Below the pieces are notes generated by a model. The model had not been told where the DNA came from and did not search any database. It saw only the letters and a program-made list of their open reading frames with translations. Of a DNA stretch of 64,000 nucleotides, positions 27,665 through 34,708 are shown piece after piece. The DNA comes from Nitrospirota bacterium (GTDB lineage Bacteria > Nitrospirota > Nitrospiria > SBBL01 > JAADHI01). The stretch spans positions 1 through 64,000 of the forward strand of contig JAJDBX010000045.1 in the NCBI GenBank assembly GCA_029261135.1, written 5' to 3'. The translations under genes were made by a program, and so were the position numbers. Every line of letters starts with the position of its first letter. Positions within the stretch are counted from its first letter, which is position 1.

Positions 27665-27828
27665 CCCAACAAGTAAATATATCGTTTCTGGATAGTAACG
27701 AATCATGTCCTAATTATCAAACCTCTTCGTTCCTATTTATTGATTTTATCAGTATATCCTTGATGAATCTAAGTGGGATGACATCCCAGTTAGTATCTTA
27801 TCCAGAAAAACAAGATAAGTACGGGTAT
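27665..27828 (-). other. attI-like segment 2 (no integrase beside it)
   Basis: This segment is a duplicate of 1013-1167. Both ends are nearly identical to it: the AAGTAAATATATCGTTTCTGG side and the TTATCCAGAAAAACAAGATA side. The interior differs. On the minus strand the outer edge is ACTTGTTGGGCC; GTTGGGC is an exact GTTRRRY integron crossover box. Homology stops where the integrase start codon would be, and no integrase sequence follows in the 290 bp before groES. The region up to groES otherwise shows nothing recognisable. Confidence 0.55.
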
Positions 27829-28122
27829 CGAGATATGGCTTGATAAAATCAAAATAGGGATCGCAATTTCCTTCGATTTTTTATATCCATTCAATTCATT
27901 GAGACCTTCCCTTGGACACGATATTTCATGAAAACAAAATTTAATGTGTCCGAAACCATAGTCTCACTTCGGTATCACCCCATTGCTTTCTATCTAAAGA
28001 TTAAGAGCTAAGAGTTCATTTTTGCCCACCGTCTCTTGCTTGCGTCCCTCAAATAAACGTGCTTAAAAGCACAATTTTATGCTAAAATCTGCGCTCATAG
28101 AATTATTGTCTAGGAGGAAAGC

Positions 28123-28437
28123 ATGAAAATCCGTCCATTACATAACTGGGTCGTCATTCGGCCCGATTTAGAAAAAGAAAAATCAGCCGGAGGGCTCTTT
28201 ATTCCGGATGCTGCACAAGAAAAATCCCAAATGGGTCAAGTCGTTTCTATCGGGCCAGGGTACATGAAGGAAGAGAAGGACAAAAAAGGAAAGGTGATCG
28301 AGAAGAAATTCGAGGCGACCGTTGTGAAACCCGGCAGCCACGTTTTTTTTGAAAAATATAGCGGGAACACGATTGATGTCGGGGAGGAAGAACTCTTGAT
28401 GATTCGTGAATACGACATACTCGGAGAGATGGTCTAA
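28123..28437 (+). CDS. groS: GroES-family co-chaperonin
   Basis: This 104-residue GroES-like protein carries IRPLHNWVVIRPD, the mobile-loop region EKEKSAGGLFIPDAAQEKSQ, GQVVSIGPG, and VFFEKYSGNTIDVGEEELLMIREYDILG. It is a few residues longer than usual because of a charged insert (KEEKDKKGKVIEKK). It has a strong GGAGGA ribosome site. No groEL follows; the gene stands alone, so the chaperonin partner must be encoded elsewhere. No CIRCE-type inverted repeat was found upstream. Confidence 0.93.
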   Translation: MKIRPLHNWVVIRPDLEKEKSAGGLFIPDAAQEKSQMGQVVSIGPGYMKEEKDKKGKVIEKKFEATVVKPGSHVFFEKYSGNTIDVGEEELLMIREYDILGEMV

Positions 28438-28512
28438 GATATTTCCCTCCGAGGAGGGCTTCAATCTTGAGAAAAGGTTGGTGTCTGTATTTCTCTAAGT
28501 ATTCAATAAGCC

Positions 28513-28660
28513 CTAGAAGTCTGTCGGACTTACACTGTTTTCGTCATTTTTTGAGAATTTTGGGGGTCTAAAAAACATTCAGAGCGTTGCGTTCATCGAT
28601 TAAGGGCCATCCTCGGAAGCCTCACTTTTTCAGAAAGAGCTAAGTCCGACAGCTTCCTAG
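28513..28660. mobile_element. MITE-like element with about 20-bp terminal inverted repeats
   Basis: The 148-bp segment in the gap between groS and tex begins CTAGAAGTCTGTCGGACTTA and ends TAAGTCCGACAGCTTCCTAG. The inner 12 bp of the two ends are perfect inverted repeats (CTGTCGGACTTA), and the outer parts match with a few changes. No transposase is encoded. The CTGTCGGACTTA end looks like a transposase recognition end, so this is probably a non-autonomous derivative of an insertion sequence. The rest of the 360-bp gap contains only a short CCCTCC-GA-GGAGGG hairpin just after groS. Confidence 0.6.
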
Positions 28661-28797
28661 ACTCAACTAAAAATGAAGCATGCAAAAAAAAAGCTTCCAG
28701 AAATGCGCTTACTTTAATTTTTTTCCCTTGGCCATCCATTGGAGTTTCTTTTTTCTTTTAAACCACACTAGCACTATACAGATCAAGTTCGGATAAA

Positions 28798-31137
28798 ATG
28801 CAAAACATTGATCAAATCATCGCCAAAGAACTGAGCGCAAAAACGACCCAAGTCGCCGCCGCCGTTACATTGCTCGATGAGGGCGCGACTGTTCCTTTTA
28901 TTGCCCGCTATCGAAAAGAAGCAACGGGAGGATTGGACGATATTCAGCTTCGACACTTGGAGGAACGCCTCGCTTACTGTCGTGAACTGGAAGAGCGGCG
29001 GGTGCTTATCCTTAAAACGATCAACGAAGCAGGCCAGCTTAGAGAGAGCTTGAAAAAAGAGATCTTCGCGGCAGAGACAAAAACAAGACTGGAAGACCTC
29101 TATCGCCCTTACGTAAAAAAACGCCGGACAAAAGGTGAAATCGCTCGCGAGGCCGGGCTCGCCCCTTTGGCCTTTGCCTTACTCAATAATCCGACATTGA
29201 ATCCGGAAATCACCGCGGCTGACTTCTTAAATCCCGAAAAAGGCATCGAAGAGATCCAGCAAGCCTTGATGGGTGCACACGATATACTAACAGAATATTT
29301 CGCGGAAGATGCTGCCCTACTTGCAGATTTGCGGGAGTATGCCCAAAATAAGGGCAAGATTCATGCGCAGGTGATCAAGGGTAAAGAAAACGAAGGGATG
29401 AAGTTTTCGGATTATTTTGATTTCACCGAGCCGATCAAATCAATTCCATCACATCGCATCTTAGCTTTATTTCGGGGGCAGAAAAAAGGGATCCTCCGAC
29501 TAAGCCTCGTTTTTGATGAAGCGGAAACCGAAAACAAGACAGGCCCAAATCCTTCCACGAACGAGCGAAAAATCGCCCGCCACTTTGACATTAAAGCAGA
29601 GAACCGTGCGGCGGAACCCTGGTTATTGGAAACCGTGCGTTGGGCCTGGCGGGTGAAACTCTCGCTTCATTTGGATTTGGAGATGAAACGCCAACTGAAG
29701 GAGAGAGCAGAGGAAGAGGCCATCAAAGTCTTTTCCCGTGACCTTTATGACCTGCTCTTGTCTTCACCTGCCGGGCCTCGGGTCACCCTGGGACTAGATC
29801 CCGGCATTCGAACGGGCATTAAAGCCGCCGTAATCGACGGGACAGGAAAACTACGCGATACCGCCACCTTGTATGCCCATGCCCCCAGAAATGAGTGGGA
29901 TCAATCGATTGAGGCCATGGCGACGCTCTGCAAGAAATATGACGTGGAATTAATCAGCATCGGCAATGGCACCGCATCACGGGAGACAGATCGCCTGGTG
30001 GCGGATCTCATGCAACGTTTTCCCAAACTGAAGCTGAAGAAAATCATGGTCTCCGAAGCCGGGGCCTCGGTGTATTCCGCATCGGCACGAGGTTCAGCGG
30101 AGTTCCCCAAATTGGATGTGTCTCTCCGGGGTGCCGTGTCCATCGCCCGACGGTTACAAGATCCCTTGGCGGAACTGGTAAAGATAGATGCCAAGGCCAT
30201 TGGCGTGGGTCAGTACCAACACGATGTCAACCAAGTGCGTCTGGCGCAGTCTTTAGGTCATGTTGTTGAAGACGGCGTGAATGCTGTCGGGGTGGATCTC
30301 AATACCGCCTCCGTGCCGCTTTTAAGCTTTGTTTCAGGTTTAAGTCCGGTCTTGGCAAATAAGATCGTAAAATTTCGAGATGAAAACGGGCCCTATCCCA
30401 ATCGACTGACTTTAAAAAGAGTCCCGCGTCTCGGGCCAAAAGCCTATGAGCAGTGTGCCGGTTTTCTGCGTGTCATGAATGGCAGCAATATCTTGGATGC
30501 CTCCACCATCCACCCCGAGGCCTATCCTGTGGCAGAACGGATTGCAAAAAAATACGGACGTGGCATCAACACACTGATCGGCGGGGTGCCCTTTTTGCGA
30601 TCTTTAGACGCTTCAGATTTTACTGATATACGTTTTGGTGAGCCAACGGTCCGAGACATTCTTTTGGAATTGGAAAAACCGGGGCGCGACCCCCGACCCG
30701 AATTTAGAATGCCGCAATTTAAACATGGGATCGAAAAAATCAGTGATTTGAATCCCGGCTTGCAACTCGAAGGTGTGGTCAGCAATGTCACCAATTTTGG
30801 GGCATTCGTGGATGTGGGTGTACATCAGGATGGCTTGGTGCATATTTCACAATTGGCCGACCACTTTGTCTCTGACCCGCATAAAGTGGTCAAAGCAGGA
30901 GACATCGTCAAGGTCAAGGTGCAATCAATCGATCTTGATCGCCAACGTATTGCCCTAACGATGCGAACAGAAGAAACACCCGTCAAACAAGAGAAAAAAC
31001 GGGACAAGACGACAGAAAAAAGACAAAGAAAAAAACCTCAGAAAAAACAAGATATCGTGCAACAAACAAAAAATCCCCCGCCCCAACAAAGTACCATGGC
31101 CGCCGCACTTGAAAAAGCCCGAAGGGAAAAAGCTTAA
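28798..31137 (+). CDS. tex: Tex RNA-binding transcriptional accessory protein
   Basis: This 779-residue protein shows the full Tex layout: a helical N-terminal domain (TVPFIARYRKEATGGLDD), a YqgF/RNase H-like domain (LGLDPGIRTGIKAAVID), helix-hairpin-helix motifs (LSFVSGLSPVLANKIVKFR; RVPRLGPKAYEQCAGFLR), and a C-terminal S1 RNA-binding domain (LEGVVSNVTNFGAFVDVGV) at about 655-725. A lysine-rich tail follows (KKRDKTTEKRQRKKPQKKQ). Tex binds nucleic acid and influences transcription and toxin expression in several bacteria. Monocistronic. Confidence 0.95.
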   Translation: MQNIDQIIAKELSAKTTQVAAAVTLLDEGATVPFIARYRKEATGGLDDIQLRHLEERLAYCRELEERRVLILKTINEAGQLRESLKKEIFAAETKTRLEDLYRPYVKKRRTKGEIAREAGLAPLAFALLNNPTLNPEITAADFLNPEKGIEEIQQALMGAHDILTEYFAEDAALLADLREYAQNKGKIHAQVIKGKENEGMKFSDYFDFTEPIKSIPSHRILALFRGQKKGILRLSLVFDEAETENKTGPNPSTNERKIARHFDIKAENRAAEPWLLETVRWAWRVKLSLHLDLEMKRQLKERAEEEAIKVFSRDLYDLLLSSPAGPRVTLGLDPGIRTGIKAAVIDGTGKLRDTATLYAHAPRNEWDQSIEAMATLCKKYDVELISIGNGTASRETDRLVADLMQRFPKLKLKKIMVSEAGASVYSASARGSAEFPKLDVSLRGAVSIARRLQDPLAELVKIDAKAIGVGQYQHDVNQVRLAQSLGHVVEDGVNAVGVDLNTASVPLLSFVSGLSPVLANKIVKFRDENGPYPNRLTLKRVPRLGPKAYEQCAGFLRVMNGSNILDASTIHPEAYPVAERIAKKYGRGINTLIGGVPFLRSLDASDFTDIRFGEPTVRDILLELEKPGRDPRPEFRMPQFKHGIEKISDLNPGLQLEGVVSNVTNFGAFVDVGVHQDGLVHISQLADHFVSDPHKVVKAGDIVKVKVQSIDLDRQRIALTMRTEETPVKQEKKRDKTTEKRQRKKPQKKQDIVQQTKNPPPQQSTMAAALEKARREKA

Positions 31138-31231
31138 CAGTATCCTCTCTTTCAGAAAAGAACCATTCTACGCAAGACCAACTCACTTTCGAGTGAAACG
31201 CTCTGTTTTATTGGAGAATTGGATCCCATAA

Positions 31232-31556
31232 AATGAGCAATTGGGGATAAAACGGTTGCCCATTAAAAATAAATTCCTTGAGCACTACCGCTCCTTCATT
31301 CATTTTATTTCAACTCATTGGCCTCCCGGTTCGATAGGTGTTTTCAAAATAGGCCTTTCTCACGGGGTATTTTGTCTCGGGTGCTCTTGGGTATTAATGA
31401 CCCTATTATTTGTCGGTGTCGTGATGAACCGACTCTGGATCGCAGCAATGACCTTGTTTGTTCTCTTAGAAAATTCTGCCTTTTGGGGCTGCGAGTGGAC
31501 GCACCATGGGTCTGGTCAGGATCGTCGCAGGCGGGCTGGCATTAATTGGACTATAG
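31232..31556 (+). pseudogene. DUF2182 membrane protein, C-terminal remnant
   Basis: The frame gives KNKFLEHYRSFIHFISTHWP, GLSHGVFCLGCSWVLM and AAMTLFVLLE, the C-terminal core of DUF2182 proteins (predicted metal-binding membrane proteins with the CxGCxW motif). The N-terminal half is missing: an in-frame TAA precedes residue 1 and tex ends just upstream. A frameshift near 31490 moves the expected ending, LVRIVAGGLALIGL, into another phase, closed by TAG 31554-31556. It is therefore both truncated and frameshifted, and non-functional. Confidence 0.75.
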
Positions 31557-31745
31557 AAATCTGGCATCAAGAGTGCCCCCTTTAGGGTATTATTTCGAGT
31601 GATCCTCACAATCATTAAAGGCCTTAGAAAAGGGAAATAGGTATTTTAAAAATTATCGTGACTTATGATGCGTTTATCTTATAAGATCTTTTTTTATTTT
31701 TTAACATTGTGAAATCTTACCCACATCGTTCAATAAGGAGTGAAA

Positions 31746-32072
31746 ATGGCAGAAGCAAAAGGATTGAAAAAAGCAGTGAAATTGAAATCGGATTTGGCCA
31801 ATTTTTTGGGCGAGACTGAACTTCCGAGAACAGAGATTACCAAGAAACTCTGGGAGTATATCAAAGCAAATAAACTTCAAACAAAAAATGAAAATGGAAA
31901 GCCCGAAAATGCCGGTAAATATATTGTCGCGGATTCAAAACTACTCACCATATTCAAGAAGACCAAATCGACAAGCAAATCAGGAAAACTGACAGATTTA
32001 ACGAATCTAAAAGAAGGCCAAACAATCGATATGATGCAAATGGCCGCAGTGGTTGGTGCAAATATAGAATAA
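31746..32072 (+). CDS. SWIB/MDM2-domain protein
   Basis: This 108-residue protein consists of a single SWIB domain, with LPRTEITKKLWEYIKANKLQ, a central AGKYIVADSKLLTIF block and a lysine-rich linker (KKTKSTSKSGK). The fold is known from eukaryotic chromatin remodelling and is found in chlamydiae and other bacteria, fused to topoisomerase or alone, possibly as a nucleoid protein. Start ATG 31746 sits 5 nt behind AAGGAG; the GTG at 31740 overlaps that site and is rejected. Upstream, ATCTTATAAGAT followed by a T-run (about 31670-31700) may be a weak terminator. Confidence 0.9.
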   Translation: MAEAKGLKKAVKLKSDLANFLGETELPRTEITKKLWEYIKANKLQTKNENGKPENAGKYIVADSKLLTIFKKTKSTSKSGKLTDLTNLKEGQTIDMMQMAAVVGANIE

Positions 32073-32087
32073 AGGGTCAATGGGAAG

Positions 32088-32122
32088 CCTGAATAAACGC
32101 AAGAATTTTGAGTTTATTCAGG
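32088..32122. promoter_or_regulatory. Perfect 11-bp inverted repeat before the TPR gene
   Basis: CCTGAATAAAC at 32088-32098 and GTTTATTCAGG at 32112-32122 are exact inverted copies around a 13-nt loop. There is no T-run, so it is a poor intrinsic terminator. The right arm contains the CAGGG that would serve as ribosome site for the ATG at 32127, so in RNA the stem would hide that site. It could be a translational control hairpin, an operator, or an mRNA-stabilising structure behind the SWIB gene. Confidence 0.5.
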
Positions 32123-32126
32123 GAAT

Positions 32127-32744
32127 ATGAAAACCCTGATGAAACAAAGCAAGCCAATCGGAACTCTAAAATTCCATTATTCAAACGGTTTCGACTTTAT
32201 TCGCATCTTCATAACAGTGATCATAGGGGTGCTCCTCTCAACAGATATTCTGGCAAGCCAGTCAGACCCGCGTTTGGATGCGCTCTTTAGTCGGCTTCAA
32301 ACGACACTGAGTGTACCTGAAGCCCGGAAAATTGAGAGCACAATCTGGAAAATATGGATAGAGAGTGAGCAGGATGAAGTCAATCGCCTGATGCAGGCTG
32401 GGACTTCCGCGATCGATCAGCTTGATTATGGAAAGGCACTCGAGGTTTTCAATCAAATGGTTGCCATTACCCCTGACTTTGCTGAAGGCTGGAATAAACG
32501 CGCCACAGTCCATTATTTACGAAAGGACTTTCCCTCTTCCATCTTAGATATTCAACGCACACTCAATCTGGAGCCGCGTCATTTCGGGGCACTTTCCGGA
32601 TTAGGTTTGGTCTATATGGCTTTGGAGCGCTACGATTCTGCTTTAATCGCATTTAAAGATGCAATGAAAATCCATCCGCATCTCAGGGGAGCCCAGGCGA
32701 ATATCGATGCCATTCGTAAACATCTGAGTGCTGTTCAAATCTAG
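32127..32744 (+). CDS. TPR-repeat protein with an N-terminal membrane or signal segment
   Basis: This 205-residue protein starts with a basic stretch, then a hydrophobic segment (FIRIFITVIIGVLLSTDILA) ending in an ASQ that could be a signal cleavage site. The rest is mostly tetratricopeptide repeats, such as QLDYGKALEVFNQMVAITPD, AEGWNKRATVHYLRKDFPSS and ALERYDSALIAFKDAMKIHP. It is probably a periplasmic scaffold; its partner is unknown. ATG 32139 is an alternative start. A perfect inverted repeat overlaps its ribosome site. Confidence 0.8.
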   Translation: MKTLMKQSKPIGTLKFHYSNGFDFIRIFITVIIGVLLSTDILASQSDPRLDALFSRLQTTLSVPEARKIESTIWKIWIESEQDEVNRLMQAGTSAIDQLDYGKALEVFNQMVAITPDFAEGWNKRATVHYLRKDFPSSILDIQRTLNLEPRHFGALSGLGLVYMALERYDSALIAFKDAMKIHPHLRGAQANIDAIRKHLSAVQI

Positions 32745-32787
32745 AGAAAACTGGAACAGTGTCCATTAAAAGACCCAATCCAGCCTC

Positions 32788-32816
32788 CATTATATTCAAA
32801 TAATGTGAATATAATG
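32788..32816. promoter_or_regulatory. Perfect AT-rich palindrome, operator candidate
   Basis: CATTATATTCA at 32788-32798 and TGAATATAATG at 32806-32816 are exact inverted copies with a 7-nt spacer. The AT-rich arms without a following T-run look more like a dimeric regulator site than a terminator. It lies about 60 bp before the VF530 gene, where it could cover that promoter. Confidence 0.4.
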
Positions 32817-32874
32817 TGGCATCATTTTTCTGAGAAGTTGTCAGTCTCCTATTGAGGAGAACATCAATTCATTG

Positions 32875-33093
32875 ATGGACGAGCGGCAAACCAATAACCC
32901 GCTCCATGGTATTACCCTGGAGCAAATCGTCAATTGCCTACATGAGCATTTTGGCTGGCTTGCCTTGGGCAAGCGTATCAATATCCTCTGTTTCAACAGG
33001 GATCCTTCCGTAAAGTCCAGCCTGAAATTTTTGAGAAAGACCCCTTGGGCTAGGAAGAAAGTGGAAGACTTGTACATCGAGATCTTCTCATGA
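32875..33093 (+). CDS. VF530-family DNA-binding protein (DUF2132)
   Basis: This 72-residue protein consists almost wholly of the VF530 domain: [31 protein letters not shown], and [20 protein letters not shown]. The domain was described from Vibrio fischeri as a small alpha-helical DNA-binding fold; its role is unknown. I start at ATG 32875; a TTG one codon earlier is possible. GAGGAG lies 15 nt upstream, rather far. Confidence 0.88.
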   Translation: MDERQTNNPLHGITLEQIVNCLHEHFGWLALGKRINILCFNRDPSVKSSLKFLRKTPWARKKVEDLYIEIFS

Positions 33094-33137
33094 AGATATA
33101 AATTGCACCAGATTGTAGTTAGGGTGGATCACGAGAT

Positions 33138-33401
33138 TTACAAACGACCACTCGTTGCATACACAAAAACCAATACCTCTGCGACAGCGCGGTAAAGTTC
33201 GGGCGGGATGAAATCGTTGAGATCAAGTGTGGAGATAATTGAGAGCATGTCTTTGTCTTCATGAATGGCAATCCCCTGCGCTTTTGCGATGGCGATAATC
33301 TCTTCGGCAATTTGACCACTCCCCTTGGCCAAAACTTTGGGGGCAAGATCGACGCCGTGTTTGTATTCCAGTGCGACGGCTTTTTTTTGTTCTTCGTTCA
33401 T
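33138..33401 (-). CDS. FlhB C-terminal-like protein (FhlB type)
   Basis: This 87-residue protein matches only the cytoplasmic C-terminal domain of FlhB/YscU export-gate proteins: KKAVALEYKHG, DLAPKVLAKGSGQIAEEI, and DFIPPELYRAVAEVLVFVY. The membrane part and the NPTH autocleavage site are absent. Such stand-alone copies can partly replace FlhB's C-terminal domain and are often encoded behind fliK-like genes, as here: its ATG overlaps the stop of the FliK-like gene by 4 bp. No other flagellar genes are in the window. Confidence 0.85.
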   Translation of the reverse strand: MNEEQKKAVALEYKHGVDLAPKVLAKGSGQIAEEIIAIAKAQGIAIHEDKDMLSIISTLDLNDFIPPELYRAVAEVLVFVYATSGRL

Positions 33402-34492
33402 ACCTTAATGTCTATCCCATCCGTCACGTCCAGCTCAAAATCAATCTCTTGTTGATGGCGCACAGACAGATCGCCCCACTTCAAGCCTGCCTTGTTAAAC
33501 TGTGCTTTGAGTGCATCTAAGCGCTCTCGAAGCAGAGTCGCAAAATGCGTATTTTCACTGACAAGTTGTAAATGGAACTGCCCAGAAATCATTTGAACCT
33601 GTGCCGTTATTTTCCCTGCTTTTTCGAGCTCGAGATGAACACTACAGAAGCAATGCCGTTTTTCGAGCGGCAAAGAGGCCTCACCCTTTGATTGTCTAAA
33701 AATCATTCTTCCATCTTTTAAACCCTTCCAGAAAAAAGGGAGGAAGAGTTGAACCGTTTGTTCTAATTTTGATTGCAACTGCTGGGTGGTGACTTCGGAA
33801 AGCAAGGTCTCAATCGCCTCAATTAAAGCCTCTGGCTTAATTTTGTGTTGGACCAAGAGATCCAGTAAAGATTGTTCCTGAAGCCGGCTTTTTATTTTGA
33901 GCAGTGTGCCTTTCAAATCACTTTGAAATATTTTTGCACGTTCTTTTTCTAAGTCCTGCGCATCCCTCGAATCAGAATCTGCTTTGAGAATATGTCTCTT
34001 GAGTTTATTTTCAAAAATCACGCCAGAGGATTCAATCAGCGCTTTGAGTTGCTCACCCGACAAAACATCCACGCCTTGCATAAATTGATTGAGAACCGAT
34101 AGATCTGGAAGTCGCTTTTGAATGGCTTCAGGTAGATTTGTTAATTGCGAAAAAGCACGGTAAATCTCTGATACAGGACGCGTATTCCCTTTTAAATTCT
34201 GAAGGGCTTGAACCAAAAGACTTTCCGGCTTTGTGAGAGACGGAAGGCGCTTCAGACGAATTTCACCCTCCGTCGAAACGACCTCGAAGCGGGCAAGGGC
34301 GCCCACTTGAAGCGGGATTTCTGTCCTCGCTTCAATGACGGTATTTTTCAACTGAATCATGACCGTTGTTGACGAAAGCGCCTGCAAGACTTGCCCTTCG
34401 ACCACCTCTCCAACCTTAAAAGACAGTGACGGTTGGCTTAAAAAAGAGAGCTTCGCCCCTTGGACACTGCCTGAAAAATGAATATTCTGCAT
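33398..34492 (-). CDS. FliK-like flagellar hook-length control protein
   Basis: This 364-residue protein has an N-terminal beta-rich region (VGEVVEGQVLQALSSTTVMI), a helical Gln/Leu/Lys-rich middle, and a C-terminal domain with CSVHLELEKAGKITAQVQ, GQFHLQLVSEN and LLRERLDALKAQFNKAGL, the Flg_hook domain that talks to FlhB. FliK measures hook length and switches export specificity through FlhB's C-terminus. Pairing with the FlhB-like gene in an ATGA overlap supports the call. Sequence in this family is weakly conserved. Confidence 0.75.
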   Translation of the reverse strand: MQNIHFSGSVQGAKLSFLSQPSLSFKVGEVVEGQVLQALSSTTVMIQLKNTVIEARTEIPLQVGALARFEVVSTEGEIRLKRLPSLTKPESLLVQALQNLKGNTRPVSEIYRAFSQLTNLPEAIQKRLPDLSVLNQFMQGVDVLSGEQLKALIESSGVIFENKLKRHILKADSDSRDAQDLEKERAKIFQSDLKGTLLKIKSRLQEQSLLDLLVQHKIKPEALIEAIETLLSEVTTQQLQSKLEQTVQLFLPFFWKGLKDGRMIFRQSKGEASLPLEKRHCFCSVHLELEKAGKITAQVQMISGQFHLQLVSENTHFATLLRERLDALKAQFNKAGLKWGDLSVRHQQEIDFELDVTDGIDIKV

Positions 34493-34708
34493 GGTGATAA
34501 ACTCCTTGAAAGTTCTTTTCTAGTCTATCATCTCATCTCAAATCTGCTGGTATTTTTTAGAAAATTGAGGGTTTGATTCGTTCCACCATTAGGACTAAAA
34601 TGGAAAGTGTGTCGGGTTATTTTCGTTATCGAAACACACAGATTATTAAAATACAAGGGGTTTGGATAGGCTTTTTTCGGGGAAGATAGAGCAAGAGGAG
34701 GTGTTATT

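Noticed and set aside
27829..28122. Possible second integrase remnant next to attI-like segment 2
   Set aside because: I looked for WLKYYLDFC- or RHYSPKT-like sequence in all frames and found none.
28060..28122. CIRCE heat-shock operator before groES
   Set aside because: The TTAGCACTC-N9-GAGTGCTAA pattern is absent; only a short GTGCTTAAAAGCAC stem is present.
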